DNA from: Pandoraea faecigallinarum
GTDB lineage: Bacteria; Pseudomonadota; Gammaproteobacteria; Burkholderiales; Burkholderiaceae
Assembly (NCBI RefSeq): GCF_001029105.3
Contig: NZ_CP011807.3
Location: 4,216,001 to 4,280,000 of the forward strand
Direction of reading: 5' to 3'
DNA length: 64,000 bases
Shown here: one piece after another, positions 1 through 8,056 of the stretch
How positions within the stretch are numbered: the first letter of the stretch is position 1
Layout of the letters: every line of letters starts with the position of its first letter
Made by a program: the position numbers and the translations under genes
The notes under the pieces: model-generated
The model's input: only the letters and a program-made list of their open reading frames with translations
What the model was told of the DNA's origin: nothing
Database searches by the model: none

Positions 1-1
1 C

Positions 2-1222
2 GACGGACATTTCCTCGACGCCACCATCGACCCCGCCCAGCCTGCTCGCGAGCCGCTGCCGCGCAGCGACCTGCGGCTCGCGAAGATCGGCCTCGGTCCG
101 GTGGCCGTGTTCGGCGCAAGCAACTTCCCGCTGGCGTTCTCGGTGGCAGGGGGCGACACCGCATCGGCGTTCGCAGCGGGCTGCCCGGTCATCGTGAAGG
201 CGCACTCCGCACATTTGGGCACGTCGGAACTCGTTGCGCGCGCCATTCGGCGCGCCGTACAGGCACTCGACCTGCCCGAAGGCGTGTTCTCGCTACTCGT
301 GGGCGAGCGCGCCGTGGGCGAAGCGCTGGTGGCGCATCCGGCCATCGCGGCAGTCGGTTTCACCGGCTCGCGCACCGGCGGTCTCGCACTGCAACGCATC
401 GCACAGTCGCGCACGGCCCCAATCCCCGTGTATGCCGAGATGAGCAGCATCAACCCGGTATACCTGCTTCCCGAAGCGCTGACGGCGCGCGGCGACGCCA
501 TCGCCACAGGCTTCGTCGAATCGCTGACGATGGGTGTCGGCCAATTCTGCACGAACCCGGGGCTGGTGCTCGGTCTCGCGGGCGACGCACTCGAACGGTT
601 CTGCCGAACAGCCGCCGACGCCCTCACGGCGAAGGCCGCGGGCACCATGCTCACGCCCGGCATTCAACAGGCCTACGACAGGGGCGTAGCGCGTCTGCGC
701 GACGAGTCCAACGTGACGCTCGTTGCGCGCGGCCGGCCGGGCGGCGCGTGCCAGGGCCAGGCGGCGTTGTTTCGCGCCACGGCGGCCGAATTCCTCGCCA
801 CGCCGGCGCTGCACGACGAGATGTTCGGGCCGGCGTCGGTCGTGATCGCCTGCGAGACGATTGACGAGATGATCGCGATCACGGAACGTCTTGAAGGCCA
901 GTTGACGGCAACGCTGCAACTCGACGCGGGCGACACCGCAACGGCGCGGCGTTTGCTGCCGAGTCTGGAGCGGCGCGCCGGACGCATTCTCGCCAACGGG
1001 TTTCCGACCGGCGTCGAAGTGTGTCACGCGATGGTGCACGGCGGTCCGTTCCCGGCGACGTCGAATGCAATGTTCACGTCGGTCGGCGCATCGGCCATCG
1101 ATCGCTTCCTGCGTCCCGTGTGCTATCAGGATCTGCCGGATGCGCTCTTGCCGGAAGCGCTGCAAGAGCGCAATCCGCTCGGCCTGTGGCGACTTCGCGA
1201 CGGCGCGCTCGTACAGCGGTAG
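2..1222 (+). CDS. 2,5-dioxovalerate (alpha-ketoglutarate semialdehyde) dehydrogenase, 5' end cut off
   Basis: NAD(P)-dependent aldehyde dehydrogenase that oxidises 2,5-dioxovalerate to 2-oxoglutarate, the last step of glucarate, galactarate and pentose-acid breakdown. The reading frame is open from base 2, so the start lies outside the window; 406 residues remain of about 520. The segment [20 protein letters not shown] followed by PVIVKAH is typical of this ALDH subgroup. The general-base glutamate is in YAEMSSINP and the nucleophilic cysteine in [13 protein letters not shown] at 101 is internal to the conserved domain and is not the start. The gene ends convergently with the anti-sigma gene, 51 bases away. 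The link to the glucarate-dehydratase-like gene at 8057 is inferred from pathway logic. A related semialdehyde dehydrogenase specificity cannot be excluded. Confidence 0.88.
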   Translation, partial: DGHFLDATIDPAQPAREPLPRSDLRLAKIGLGPVAVFGASNFPLAFSVAGGDTASAFAAGCPVIVKAHSAHLGTSELVARAIRRAVQALDLPEGVFSLLVGERAVGEALVAHPAIAAVGFTGSRTGGLALQRIAQSRTAPIPVYAEMSSINPVYLLPEALTARGDAIATGFVESLTMGVGQFCTNPGLVLGLAGDALERFCRTAADALTAKAAGTMLTPGIQQAYDRGVARLRDESNVTLVARGRPGGACQGQAALFRATAAEFLATPALHDEMFGPASVVIACETIDEMIAITERLEGQLTATLQLDAGDTATARRLLPSLERRAGRILANGFPTGVEVCHAMVHGGPFPATSNAMFTSVGASAIDRFLRPVCYQDLPDALLPEALQERNPLGLWRLRDGALVQR

Positions 1223-1273
1223 CGCAACAGCGAGCATGGCGAGTGCGTCGCCATGCAGCCGCCTGAGCGGAGC

Positions 1274-2293
1274 TCACGATGGGCGATCAGACGAATGAGA
1301 GGGAGCGGACGCCACCGACGGCAACATGCTGTACAGCGGTGTGACGGGGCCGTCGGCAAGCGTCCTGGCAACCGCCTTGAGATCGGCCGACCCGGGGGCG
1401 CCGATTAACGCGTAGCCAATCTGGCCCTTGCGCCACGTCACCACGCCCATGCTGTCGATCGTCTGCTCCGCAAGCCCCTGGTCCGGGCGCGCGTCGTGCA
1501 CCATGCACAGCGCGACAGGGTCGCCCGTTGCCGGGAGATACACCATCTGCACCAGCGCACCGTTCTTCCAGCGCAACCGTTGCACGCGCTTGAACGTCAG
1601 CCCCTGTGCACGAAGATCCGGCACGCTGATGTCGAGCTTGTCGTTCTGGCGGATATCGCTGACGGTACGCGCTGTGTCACCGTCGTCCACATGAATCGAG
1701 GCCACCGTGTCACGCGCATACAACTGCTGATACTCGGCAGCCGCACGCACCCACGTGCGCCCCGCTTCCGGTTTCGGCGACACCGAAACGGTCATGACGC
1801 CGCCTGCCCCTGCCGGGTGCATCAGGGCCGAGAGCCATGGCAACGTGACGGCCGTCGCCGCCACGCCGGCCGCGAACGCCGCGGCGAGCCACCACGGACG
1901 CACGCGCCGGGCGTGAGGCGCGTCGTTGGCCGCCGGTACGTTATGCGGTTCGTCGACACGCACGGGCGCCGCGGCATCCACGGGCTTCACCGGCGCGGGC
2001 GTCTCCGACACCGGCTGGGATGTCGCCAAGGTTGGCGACGTTGGCGACGCCGCCGTCCGGCGTTGTGCGTGCACGCGCAGCAGCGCGTCGAGGCTCGCCG
2101 TCAGCCGTTCCGGGACCGGCGGCATGACTTGCGCGGCGAACGTCTCGCGATACGGCAGGCGCGACGCGCGCAGCGACTCCAGTGCATCGGTCAGTTCGGG
2201 AGACGCGGCGATTGCCGCTTCCACTTCCGCCCGCTGCGCGGCGGGGAGCGTGCCGTCAGCGTATGCGAGCAGGCGGATATCGTCTTCGTTCAT
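1274..2293 (-). CDS. Membrane-anchored anti-sigma factor
   Basis: Predicted partner that holds the ECF sigma factor encoded just upstream. The 339-residue protein has a short N-terminal cytoplasmic domain (residues 1-75, opening MNEDDIRLLAYADGTLP, like other anti-sigma N-termini), a Pro/Ala-rich linker (about 76-130), one membrane segment at about 133-152 and a periplasmic C-terminal domain. I see no zinc-binding HxxxCxxC motif in the N-terminal part. The ATG overlaps the TGA of the sigma gene by one base and has AGGAGG seven bases upstream; a GTG one codon earlier is an alternative. The tight overlap supports translational coupling, so the pairing is secure, while the inducing signal is unknown. 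Confidence 0.85.
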   Translation of the reverse strand: MNEDDIRLLAYADGTLPAAQRAEVEAAIAASPELTDALESLRASRLPYRETFAAQVMPPVPERLTASLDALLRVHAQRRTAASPTSPTLATSQPVSETPAPVKPVDAAAPVRVDEPHNVPAANDAPHARRVRPWWLAAAFAAGVAATAVTLPWLSALMHPAGAGGVMTVSVSPKPEAGRTWVRAAAEYQQLYARDTVASIHVDDGDTARTVSDIRQNDKLDISVPDLRAQGLTFKRVQRLRWKNGALVQMVYLPATGDPVALCMVHDARPDQGLAEQTIDSMGVVTWRKGQIGYALIGAPGSADLKAVARTLADGPVTPLYSMLPSVASAPSHSSDRPS

Positions 2294-2874
2294 CACGCGT
2301 CCTCCTCACGTGCGCCGAGCGCGGGACCGGCACGATGCTCACGCGGTGCGAGGTCTGCGAGGCGGGGCTGCCCATCGGGGTTGCGAAATTGCTCGCCGAT
2401 GGTACGGCGGGCGCGCGACAGACGGCTCATCACCGTACCGACAGGCACGTCGAGCACATCCGCCGTCTCCTGATAACTCATCCCCTCCACGGCCACGAGC
2501 AACAGCACGAGCCGCTGCGCTTCGGGTAGACGGTCCACCGCGCCGAAGATCTGGCGATAGCTGGCGAGATCTTCGGGCGTGGACGCCTGAAGATCCGGCA
2601 CGGCGTCGACGTCCGCTTCGTCCCACGCGAGACTTCCGCGCGAACGCACGCGACGCGCGCGGATCTCGTCGATCCACGTCGTGTGCACGATGCTGAACAT
2701 CCAGCTCAACGCCGAGGTGCCCGGCCGCCACTGGTGCACGCGCTCCAGCGCATGCACGCAGGCGCGTTGCACGAGATCCTCGGCATCGTGGCGATCGCCC
2801 GCAATGCGCAAGGCGAATGCCCAGAGGCGGGGCAGCAGAGCGGGTAGCAAGCTGGGTAAATCCTGACCGGTCAT
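2293..2874 (-). CDS. ECF-family RNA polymerase sigma factor
   Basis: Group 4 sigma factor of 193 residues, the usual ECF length. Region 2 is seen as DRHDAEDLVQRACVHALERV followed by a tryptophan-containing segment ending in FSIVHTTWIDEIRARR. Region 4 reads RLPEAQRLVLLLVAVEGMSY and then TADVLDVPVGTVMSRLSRAR. The ATG at 2874 is chosen because AGGAA stands upstream and because an earlier in-frame start would add about 47 low-complexity residues. It overlaps the downstream anti-sigma gene and lies 186 bases after the Yx(FWY)xxD-type gene on the same strand. A GGAAT-N17-CGTT element upstream of that gene may be its own promoter. The regulon cannot be read from this window. Confidence 0.9.
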   Translation of the reverse strand: MTGQDLPSLLPALLPRLWAFALRIAGDRHDAEDLVQRACVHALERVHQWRPGTSALSWMFSIVHTTWIDEIRARRVRSRGSLAWDEADVDAVPDLQASTPEDLASYRQIFGAVDRLPEAQRLVLLLVAVEGMSYQETADVLDVPVGTVMSRLSRARRTIGEQFRNPDGQPRLADLAPREHRAGPALGAREEDA

Positions 2875-3060
2875 CGGCGAATTTCCTGGCGGAGGGGGCC
2901 TGACGGCAGGCGAGTCCGACGCGTCGCCGGCGAAGGCCGACGACGCTTGCCGCGAAATTATACTGAGCCGCCGCGACTTTGCGCGCACTGTCCCGGCAGG
3001 CCGGCATGCCAACACCCTCGCGCTCCCGTCAGGTTCCCCGAGCGCCTCGTCTACGCCGGA

Positions 3061-3453
3061 TCAGGGCTTGACGACGTGCCACACGTCCTTGACGCCATCG
3101 CCCTTCCTGTCGCCGGCAGCGGTGTCCTTCACGAACAGATACAGTGGCTTGCCCTTATAGGCCCACTGCTTCGTGCCGTCGTCGCGCGTCACGACGGAAT
3201 AGTCGCCTTCGGCTTTCGCACCGGCATCGGCCGCGACAGGCGGCCAGGCGCCTGCGCATTGACCGTTGCACGCGCTCTTGCCGTTACCTGCCACGTCGTT
3301 GTCGAACGTATAGACGGTGCGATTCTGAGCGTCGACCAGCACGCCATTGGCAGTCTTGAGGGGGACTTCCGCATGCGCTGCGGCGGCCGCGAACAGACCG
3401 GCGGCAGCCACGAGGCCGGCGAGTACAGCGGACATCGATTGACGTTGGTTCAT
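3061..3453 (-). CDS. Secreted COG4315-type protein with Yx(FWY)xxD repeats
   Basis: Periplasmic protein of 130 residues and unknown biochemical role. A signal peptide covers about residues 1-28 and ends in AAAHA. Two copies of the family motif are visible: VYTFDND near residue 47 and LYLFVKD near residue 105. The pair CNGQC sits between them. The signal peptide has no lipobox cysteine, so this is probably a soluble periplasmic member rather than a lipoprotein. The start at 3453 has GGAG at good spacing. The gene lies upstream of the sigma and anti-sigma genes on the same strand, which suggests that it is a target or part of that stress module. No enzymatic function is known to me. Confidence 0.8.
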   Translation of the reverse strand: MNQRQSMSAVLAGLVAAAGLFAAAAAHAEVPLKTANGVLVDAQNRTVYTFDNDVAGNGKSACNGQCAGAWPPVAADAGAKAEGDYSVVTRDDGTKQWAYKGKPLYLFVKDTAAGDRKGDGVKDVWHVVKP

Positions 3454-3495
3454 GACTTTGGCTCCTGAGTGAAATGTCGTTGTCGACACTCTCAG

Positions 3496-3521
3496 AACGC
3501 CTGGCGCCGGCGCTTTATTCC
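3496..3521 (-). promoter_or_regulatory. Candidate ECF-type promoter upstream of the COG4315 gene
   Basis: Read on the minus strand, GGAAT is separated by 17 bases from CGTT, 43 bases before the COG4315-type start codon. GGAA(C/T) and CGTT or CGTC pairs at this spacing are typical of ECF sigma promoters. An A/T-rich stretch lies immediately upstream. The match is by eye only and similar short motifs occur by chance. Confidence 0.4.
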
Positions 3522-3608
3522 ACCGCATTTTTTTATATTTTTCTGCTGCATCGCAGCAGGGGGGCACGGAGCGGGCACGGCGCCCGCCCCCCCAACGTCC
3601 TACTCGCC

Positions 3609-4565
3609 CTACTCGCCCTTCGGCGCTTCCTTCACGCGGCTGACCAACTGCGTCGGGCTCACGAATTGCAGCGCAATGAGCACCCACAGCAGCGTGATGG
3701 CCATGTAGATCATGGCCATCGCATCGATGGACTGCGGGGCTCGCACACCGGTCGAGAACACCGCGTAGTACAACGCGACCACGAGCGTCTGCGTATCGGG
3801 TCCCGCGGTGAAGAATGTCAGCTCGAACATGCCGATCGTGCGCACCAGCACGAGCAACCCCGCAGCGAGAATGCCCGGCACCAGCAGCGGCAGCAATACG
3901 TGACGAAAGTACTTGAACGTGTTCGCTCCGAAGATACGCGCCGCCGACTCGAGATTCGGATCGATCTGCTCGATGAACGGCGTCATCACCAGAATCACGA
4001 ACGGCAACGATGGCACGAGGTTCGCGAGAATCACGCCCGTGAGCGTGCCGCCCAGCCCGGCCTTGTAGAGCACCGTCGCCATCGGAATGCCGTACGTGAC
4101 CGGCGGCACCATCAACGGCAGCAGGAACACCAGCATCGCAAGCTTCTTGCCGGGGAACTGTGCACGCGCGAGCGCATAGGCCGCAGGCACGCCCAACGCA
4201 ATCGACAGCAGCACCACAGCACCGACAACTTCGACGGTTACCCACAGCACGCCAGCGAGCTGAAAGTCACGCCACGCCTGCGCATACCAATGCAGCGTGA
4301 AGCCTTCGGGCAACGGCGTGCCGAACCAGCGCGTGGCGAACGAATTCATCGTGACGGTGGCGATCATGAGCGCCACATTCGCGAGGAAGAAGATCATCGT
4401 GCCCCACACCAGCATCCGCCACAGGCGCGAGCCCGGCCCCTCCCGACGCATCTTCCGTCGCACTTCCGGTGCGGCCGTCGAGGGACGCCGCGACGCCTGC
4501 GTTACCATGAACTCTCCGTTCTGCGCGGCCAGAGTACCGGCCAGATTCCTGTCTGCGCCGCTCAT
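3609..4565 (-). CDS. ABC transporter permease, PotC-like
   Basis: Second inner-membrane permease of a type I importer (318 residues). After a hydrophilic, arginine-rich N-terminus of about 48 residues there are six predicted membrane helices. The coupling-loop motif is ESAARIFGANTFKYF followed by LPLLVPG, which contacts the ATPase. The start codon overlaps the stop of the other permease by four bases (ATGA). The long N-terminus could mean that a later start is used, but the overlap favours this one. It belongs to the operon solute-binding protein, ATPase, permease, permease. The family carries polyamines, iron, phosphonates or other small anions, so sequence alone does not fix the substrate. 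Confidence 0.88.
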   Translation of the reverse strand: MSGADRNLAGTLAAQNGEFMVTQASRRPSTAAPEVRRKMRREGPGSRLWRMLVWGTMIFFLANVALMIATVTMNSFATRWFGTPLPEGFTLHWYAQAWRDFQLAGVLWVTVEVVGAVVLLSIALGVPAAYALARAQFPGKKLAMLVFLLPLMVPPVTYGIPMATVLYKAGLGGTLTGVILANLVPSLPFVILVMTPFIEQIDPNLESAARIFGANTFKYFRHVLLPLLVPGILAAGLLVLVRTIGMFELTFFTAGPDTQTLVVALYYAVFSTGVRAPQSIDAMAMIYMAITLLWVLIALQFVSPTQLVSRVKEAPKGE

Positions 4566-5452
4566 CCCTTACCTCCCGTCGTCGGGCCGCTATAGAACGC
4601 CCGGCGTGCGCCGAGCATACCCGCCACGATCAACAGCTGGACGAAACCCATCACGATCGCCACGCACGATGCGAGCGAATAGTCGTAACTCTCGAACGCC
4701 GCTTCGTACGCCGCAATCGATACCACGCGCGTGGCTCCCGCAGGCACCCCGAGCAGCACCGCAGACGGAAATACCGAGAACGCCTGCACAAACGACAGAC
4801 ATGCCGCCATTGTCATCCCCGGCACCAGCAACGGCAGATAAATGAGACGGAACTGCTGCCACGGCCCGGCGCCGAGGGTGCCGGCGGCACGGGCGAGCGT
4901 CGGATCGATCCCCGTCACGTACGACAGGATCAGCAGGAACGCGAACGGGAAGCCCGAAATCACCAGCGAGATCAGTACGCCCCAGTAGTTGTGTGTCAGC
5001 CGCACTTCGTCGCGATACAGACCCAGCGCGTGCAACGCCTGCGGGAACCAGCCGTTCGGACCGTAGTAGGTGAGCATGCCGTCCGCAATCAGTACCGTGC
5101 CGAGCGTGACGGGGATCACGAGCAACATCGTCACGAATTTCGACGCACGCGTGCTCTTGCGCAGGGCAAACGCTGCCGGAATCGAGGCCCCCACGTTGAT
5201 GAGCGTCGCGGGCACGGCGAGCTTGAGCGTGATGAGCACCGTCGGCCACAGCGCCGGCTCGCTGAAGAACTTGAGATAGTTCGCGAAGACGCCGCCGCCT
5301 TCCATCGGCTGAAACGACAGGAACAGCCCGTACGCGAACGGATAGACGAACATTGCCACCAGACACACAAGCGCCGGCGCAACGAGCCAGCCGCGCCCGT
5401 CGGCACGCGGCGCAGGCGTCATGGACGCCGGGGTGCAAGCCGCGGCACTCAT
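4562..5452 (-). CDS. ABC transporter permease, PotB-like
   Basis: First inner-membrane permease of the importer (296 residues). The first helix is near residues 22-45 (LVAPALVCLVAMFVYPFAYG). The coupling loop is seen as RAAGTLGAGPWQQF followed by LPLLVPG. It overlaps the ATPase gene by four bases upstream and the second permease by four bases downstream, so the three are almost certainly made as a unit. The protein is of the spermidine/putrescine type by architecture. The neighbouring sugar-acid dehydratase suggests another substrate, which is an inference. Confidence 0.88.
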   Translation of the reverse strand: MSAAACTPASMTPAPRADGRGWLVAPALVCLVAMFVYPFAYGLFLSFQPMEGGGVFANYLKFFSEPALWPTVLITLKLAVPATLINVGASIPAAFALRKSTRASKFVTMLLVIPVTLGTVLIADGMLTYYGPNGWFPQALHALGLYRDEVRLTHNYWGVLISLVISGFPFAFLLILSYVTGIDPTLARAAGTLGAGPWQQFRLIYLPLLVPGMTMAACLSFVQAFSVFPSAVLLGVPAGATRVVSIAAYEAAFESYDYSLASCVAIVMGFVQLLIVAGMLGARRAFYSGPTTGGKG

Positions 5453-6543
5453 GCAAGTTCCCCTGCATAAACAAGCGTGCGCTCGGCCGGCACCCGCAGC
5501 GGCACACGCTCGCCCACGGCAAAGTCACCGGGCAGACGCGCATACAGCGGCCCGAACGGCGATGCGACTTTGAGCAGCGAATCGCGGCCACCGTACTCCA
5601 CCGTCTCCACGACCGCCTCGAATGCGTTGTCGTTGGCCGCGGGCGCACGCTCGAAGTCATCCGGGCGAATCGCCACGCTGACCTTCCCGTCGGCCTTGCC
5701 TGCGCTGGCCGGCGGGTCCATAAGCACGCCGTCGAACGACGCACCGCCGCACGACACGCGCGCGCGCGCGCCCTGCGCCGATGTGATCGACACGTCGAGC
5801 ACATTGCGGTAGCCCATGAAGCGGGCCACGTGCAGGTTGCGCGGGCGCCCGTACACGTCGCGCGGCGCACCGATCTGCTGCACCACGCCTTCTTTCATCA
5901 CCACGATGCGGTCGGCCATGGACAGTGCTTCGTCCTGATCGTGCGTGACGTAAATGGTGGCGCGATCGAGTTTGCCGTGGATACGGCGGATGTCGGCGCG
6001 CATCTCGATACGCAGCTTCGCATCGAGGTTCGACAGCGGCTCATCCATGAGCACCACCGGTGGCTCGATCACGATGGCGCGCGCAATCGCGACACGCTGC
6101 TGCTGCCCGCCCGACAGTTGCCCCGGCAGCTTGCGCTCGTGCCCCACGAGCTGCACGAGTTGCAGCGCTTCGCGCGCACGTTTCTCGATCTCGGTGCGCG
6201 GCACGCCGCGCATGCGCAAACCGAAGCCCACGTTATCGAGCACGCTCATGTGCGGGAACAGCGCGTAGTTCTGGAACACCATGCCGAAGCCGCGCTTCTC
6301 GCTAGGCAGTCCGTCGATGCGCTCGTCGTCGAGCCAGATCGCGCCGCCGGTCAGCGGGGTGAGTCCGGCAATACAGTTGAGCGCCGTCGACTTGCCGCAG
6401 CCCGACGGGCCCAGCAGCGCAATGAATTCACCCCGCTCGATGGTCAGATCGAGGCCGTTCAAAGCGGCCACCGACTGCCCTTCCGCGTTGGTGAAGCTGC
6501 GCGCAACGTTATCGAGGCGCAGTTGCTGAAAGTTGTGCTTCAT
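5449..6543 (-). CDS. ABC transporter ATP-binding protein, PotA-like with TOBE domain
   Basis: Energises the importer (364 residues). Walker A is GPSGCGKS at residues 45-52, the signature LSGGQ at 143-147, Walker B VVLMDE at 163-168, and the switch histidine is in YVTHDQDE. A TOBE domain follows from about residue 285, with AIRPDDFE visible. The ATG at 6543 was chosen because the conserved fold begins there; upstream in-frame residues belong to the gap after the binding-protein gene. It lies 10 bases downstream of the solute-binding gene and overlaps the permease by four bases. The family is certain, the substrate is not. Confidence 0.92.
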   Translation of the reverse strand: MKHNFQQLRLDNVARSFTNAEGQSVAALNGLDLTIERGEFIALLGPSGCGKSTALNCIAGLTPLTGGAIWLDDERIDGLPSEKRGFGMVFQNYALFPHMSVLDNVGFGLRMRGVPRTEIEKRAREALQLVQLVGHERKLPGQLSGGQQQRVAIARAIVIEPPVVLMDEPLSNLDAKLRIEMRADIRRIHGKLDRATIYVTHDQDEALSMADRIVVMKEGVVQQIGAPRDVYGRPRNLHVARFMGYRNVLDVSITSAQGARARVSCGGASFDGVLMDPPASAGKADGKVSVAIRPDDFERAPAANDNAFEAVVETVEYGGRDSLLKVASPFGPLYARLPGDFAVGERVPLRVPAERTLVYAGELA

Positions 6544-6553
6544 GACGAAACCC

Positions 6554-7738
6554 TTATTTCGACTTCTGCGACCCGATCTCGGCATCCCACTTCTGGAATG
6601 CGGCCACCATCGCCGTTGCATCGAGCGGCACGGCATGCGGGAAGTCGGCGATGAGCTTCGCGTATTCCGGACGGCCGTACTTCGCAATGGTTTCCTGGCT
6701 CTTCGCAGGCGCCGCGGACAGCGGCACGTCCTTCACCGCGGGGCCCGGATAGAAGTAACCGTCGTCATACGTGAGCGCCTGCTGCGCCGGCTCCAGCATG
6801 AAGTTGATCAGCTTGACGATCACGTCCATCTTTTCTTTCGACACCCCCTTGGGCACGACCATGTAATGTGCGTCGTTGACCCACGTGAACCTGTCGAACG
6901 ACTGCACCTTGAAGCTGGCCGGCACAATGCCGAGCGCGCGCGGGTTGATGTCCCAGCCGGTCACGGTCACCGTCATGTCGCGGCTGCCCTCGCCAAGCTC
7001 CTTCATCACCGCCGACGTGCCGCCCGGATAGTACGGAATGCACGTATCGAGTTCCTTGAGAAACGCCCACGTCTTGTCCCATCCCTTGATCGGATCGTGC
7101 GGATCCTTGTCGCCGAGCAGATATGGCAACCCCATCAGAAACGTGCGTCCCGGCCCCGAGTTGGCCGGACGTGCGTAAATCAGCTTGCCCGGATTCGCCT
7201 TGCACCACGCGAGCAGCTCGGCGGGTGTCTTCGGCGGGGTCGTGACCTTCGCCGGGTTGTATTCGACAAGCGGGCCGGCAGGCATGAACGTCACGGCCAG
7301 ACCGTAACCCTTCGACAGCTCCTGCATCGCGCGCACGTTGGGCGCGTATTTGTCGAGCACGCCCGGCAGCCTGGCGCTGTAGTCCGGCAGCAGACGTTGC
7401 CAGAGGTTTTGCTGGATACCGGCGGCCAACGCATCGGTGCCCGTCAGCACAATGTCGATGTCGGAGCGGCCCGCGGCCTGCATGGCCTTGATCTTGCCGG
7501 GCAGTTGCGGCGCGGGAGCGTTGGTGAAGGTGATTCTGGAGACAAGATCCGGATACTTGTCGCGAAACGCCTCGAAACCCTTTTGCGTGAGCGCCAGATT
7601 GCCCGCAACGTCGACTACGTTCAGCGCGACCGGCGCGGCGCTCGCGGTGCTTGCCACGCTTACCCATATTCCCCACACGGCGGCACATGCCACGCGCCCG
7701 AGCGTGCGTTGCCGGAATCCCCTGCGACTGAAGGCCAT
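6554..7738 (-). CDS. Periplasmic solute-binding protein of the ABC transporter
   Basis: Captures the substrate and delivers it to the permeases. The 394-residue precursor has a signal peptide of about 34 residues ending in ASTASA. The mature domain has the type II binding-protein look of PotD or phosphonate-type receptors, for example ADRIVV-type permease partners next door and GWDINPRALG and DDGYFYPGP in this chain. It is the first gene of the operon and its start lies 30 bases from a GTCAT-N3-ATGAC palindrome, so the whole transporter is probably controlled there. The divergent partner is a glucarate-dehydratase-type enolase, making a sugar acid a reasonable but unproven ligand. Confidence 0.85.
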   Translation of the reverse strand: MAFSRRGFRQRTLGRVACAAVWGIWVSVASTASAAPVALNVVDVAGNLALTQKGFEAFRDKYPDLVSRITFTNAPAPQLPGKIKAMQAAGRSDIDIVLTGTDALAAGIQQNLWQRLLPDYSARLPGVLDKYAPNVRAMQELSKGYGLAVTFMPAGPLVEYNPAKVTTPPKTPAELLAWCKANPGKLIYARPANSGPGRTFLMGLPYLLGDKDPHDPIKGWDKTWAFLKELDTCIPYYPGGTSAVMKELGEGSRDMTVTVTGWDINPRALGIVPASFKVQSFDRFTWVNDAHYMVVPKGVSKEKMDVIVKLINFMLEPAQQALTYDDGYFYPGPAVKDVPLSAAPAKSQETIAKYGRPEYAKLIADFPHAVPLDATAMVAAFQKWDAEIGSQKSK

Positions 7739-7767
7739 GCTGTCTCCTTTTGGTTGAATTCTCGTAA

Positions 7768-7780
7768 GTCATCATATGAC
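7768..7780. promoter_or_regulatory. Operator-like palindrome, copy 1 (transporter side)
   Basis: GTCAT-CAT-ATGAC, with two further paired bases on each side (AAGTCAT/ATGACTT, 7766-7782). It lies 30 bases upstream of the solute-binding gene. Outer GT and AC dinucleotides are usual in GntR/FadR-type operators. The same half-sites recur at 7956. Confidence 0.6.
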
Positions 7781-7955
7781 TTGGATTCGCAATTTGCAAT
7801 TGGGAGACGCGCCAAATCGCCTCAGAGATTTCCCTAACAAACGACGAAACCCTTGTTTTCTCGGACGTTTTACCAAGGATTCATCAGGACGCCGATCATT
7901 TCTCAGGGATTTCACCGATAGAGAGATGCTCAGTGCGTCACCTACACTACGGCCA

Positions 7956-7968
7956 GTCATACGATGAC
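7956..7968. promoter_or_regulatory. Operator-like palindrome, copy 2 (dehydratase side)
   Basis: GTCAT-ACG-ATGAC, the same half-sites and the same three-base spacer as copy 1, 188 bases away. It lies 88 bases upstream of the dehydratase start. Two copies, one near each divergent gene, suggest one regulator for both; the FadR-type protein at 10901 is the nearest candidate. Confidence 0.6.
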
Positions 7969-8056
7969 GTAAAAGCAACACGAACCGCGATATAGACGAC
8001 GCAGATAACGTCGCCACCAACGCCACATTCCTGGTGGAGACCGAGGAAAAGTTGCC

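Larger units (their letters stand above)
7739..8056. other. Divergent promoter region between transporter and dehydratase
   Basis: A gene-free stretch of 318 bases, more A/T-rich than its surroundings. It must hold the promoters for both flanking transcription units and contains two copies of one palindrome, listed separately. I could not identify clear -35 and -10 boxes, and I see no small gene. Confidence 0.7.
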
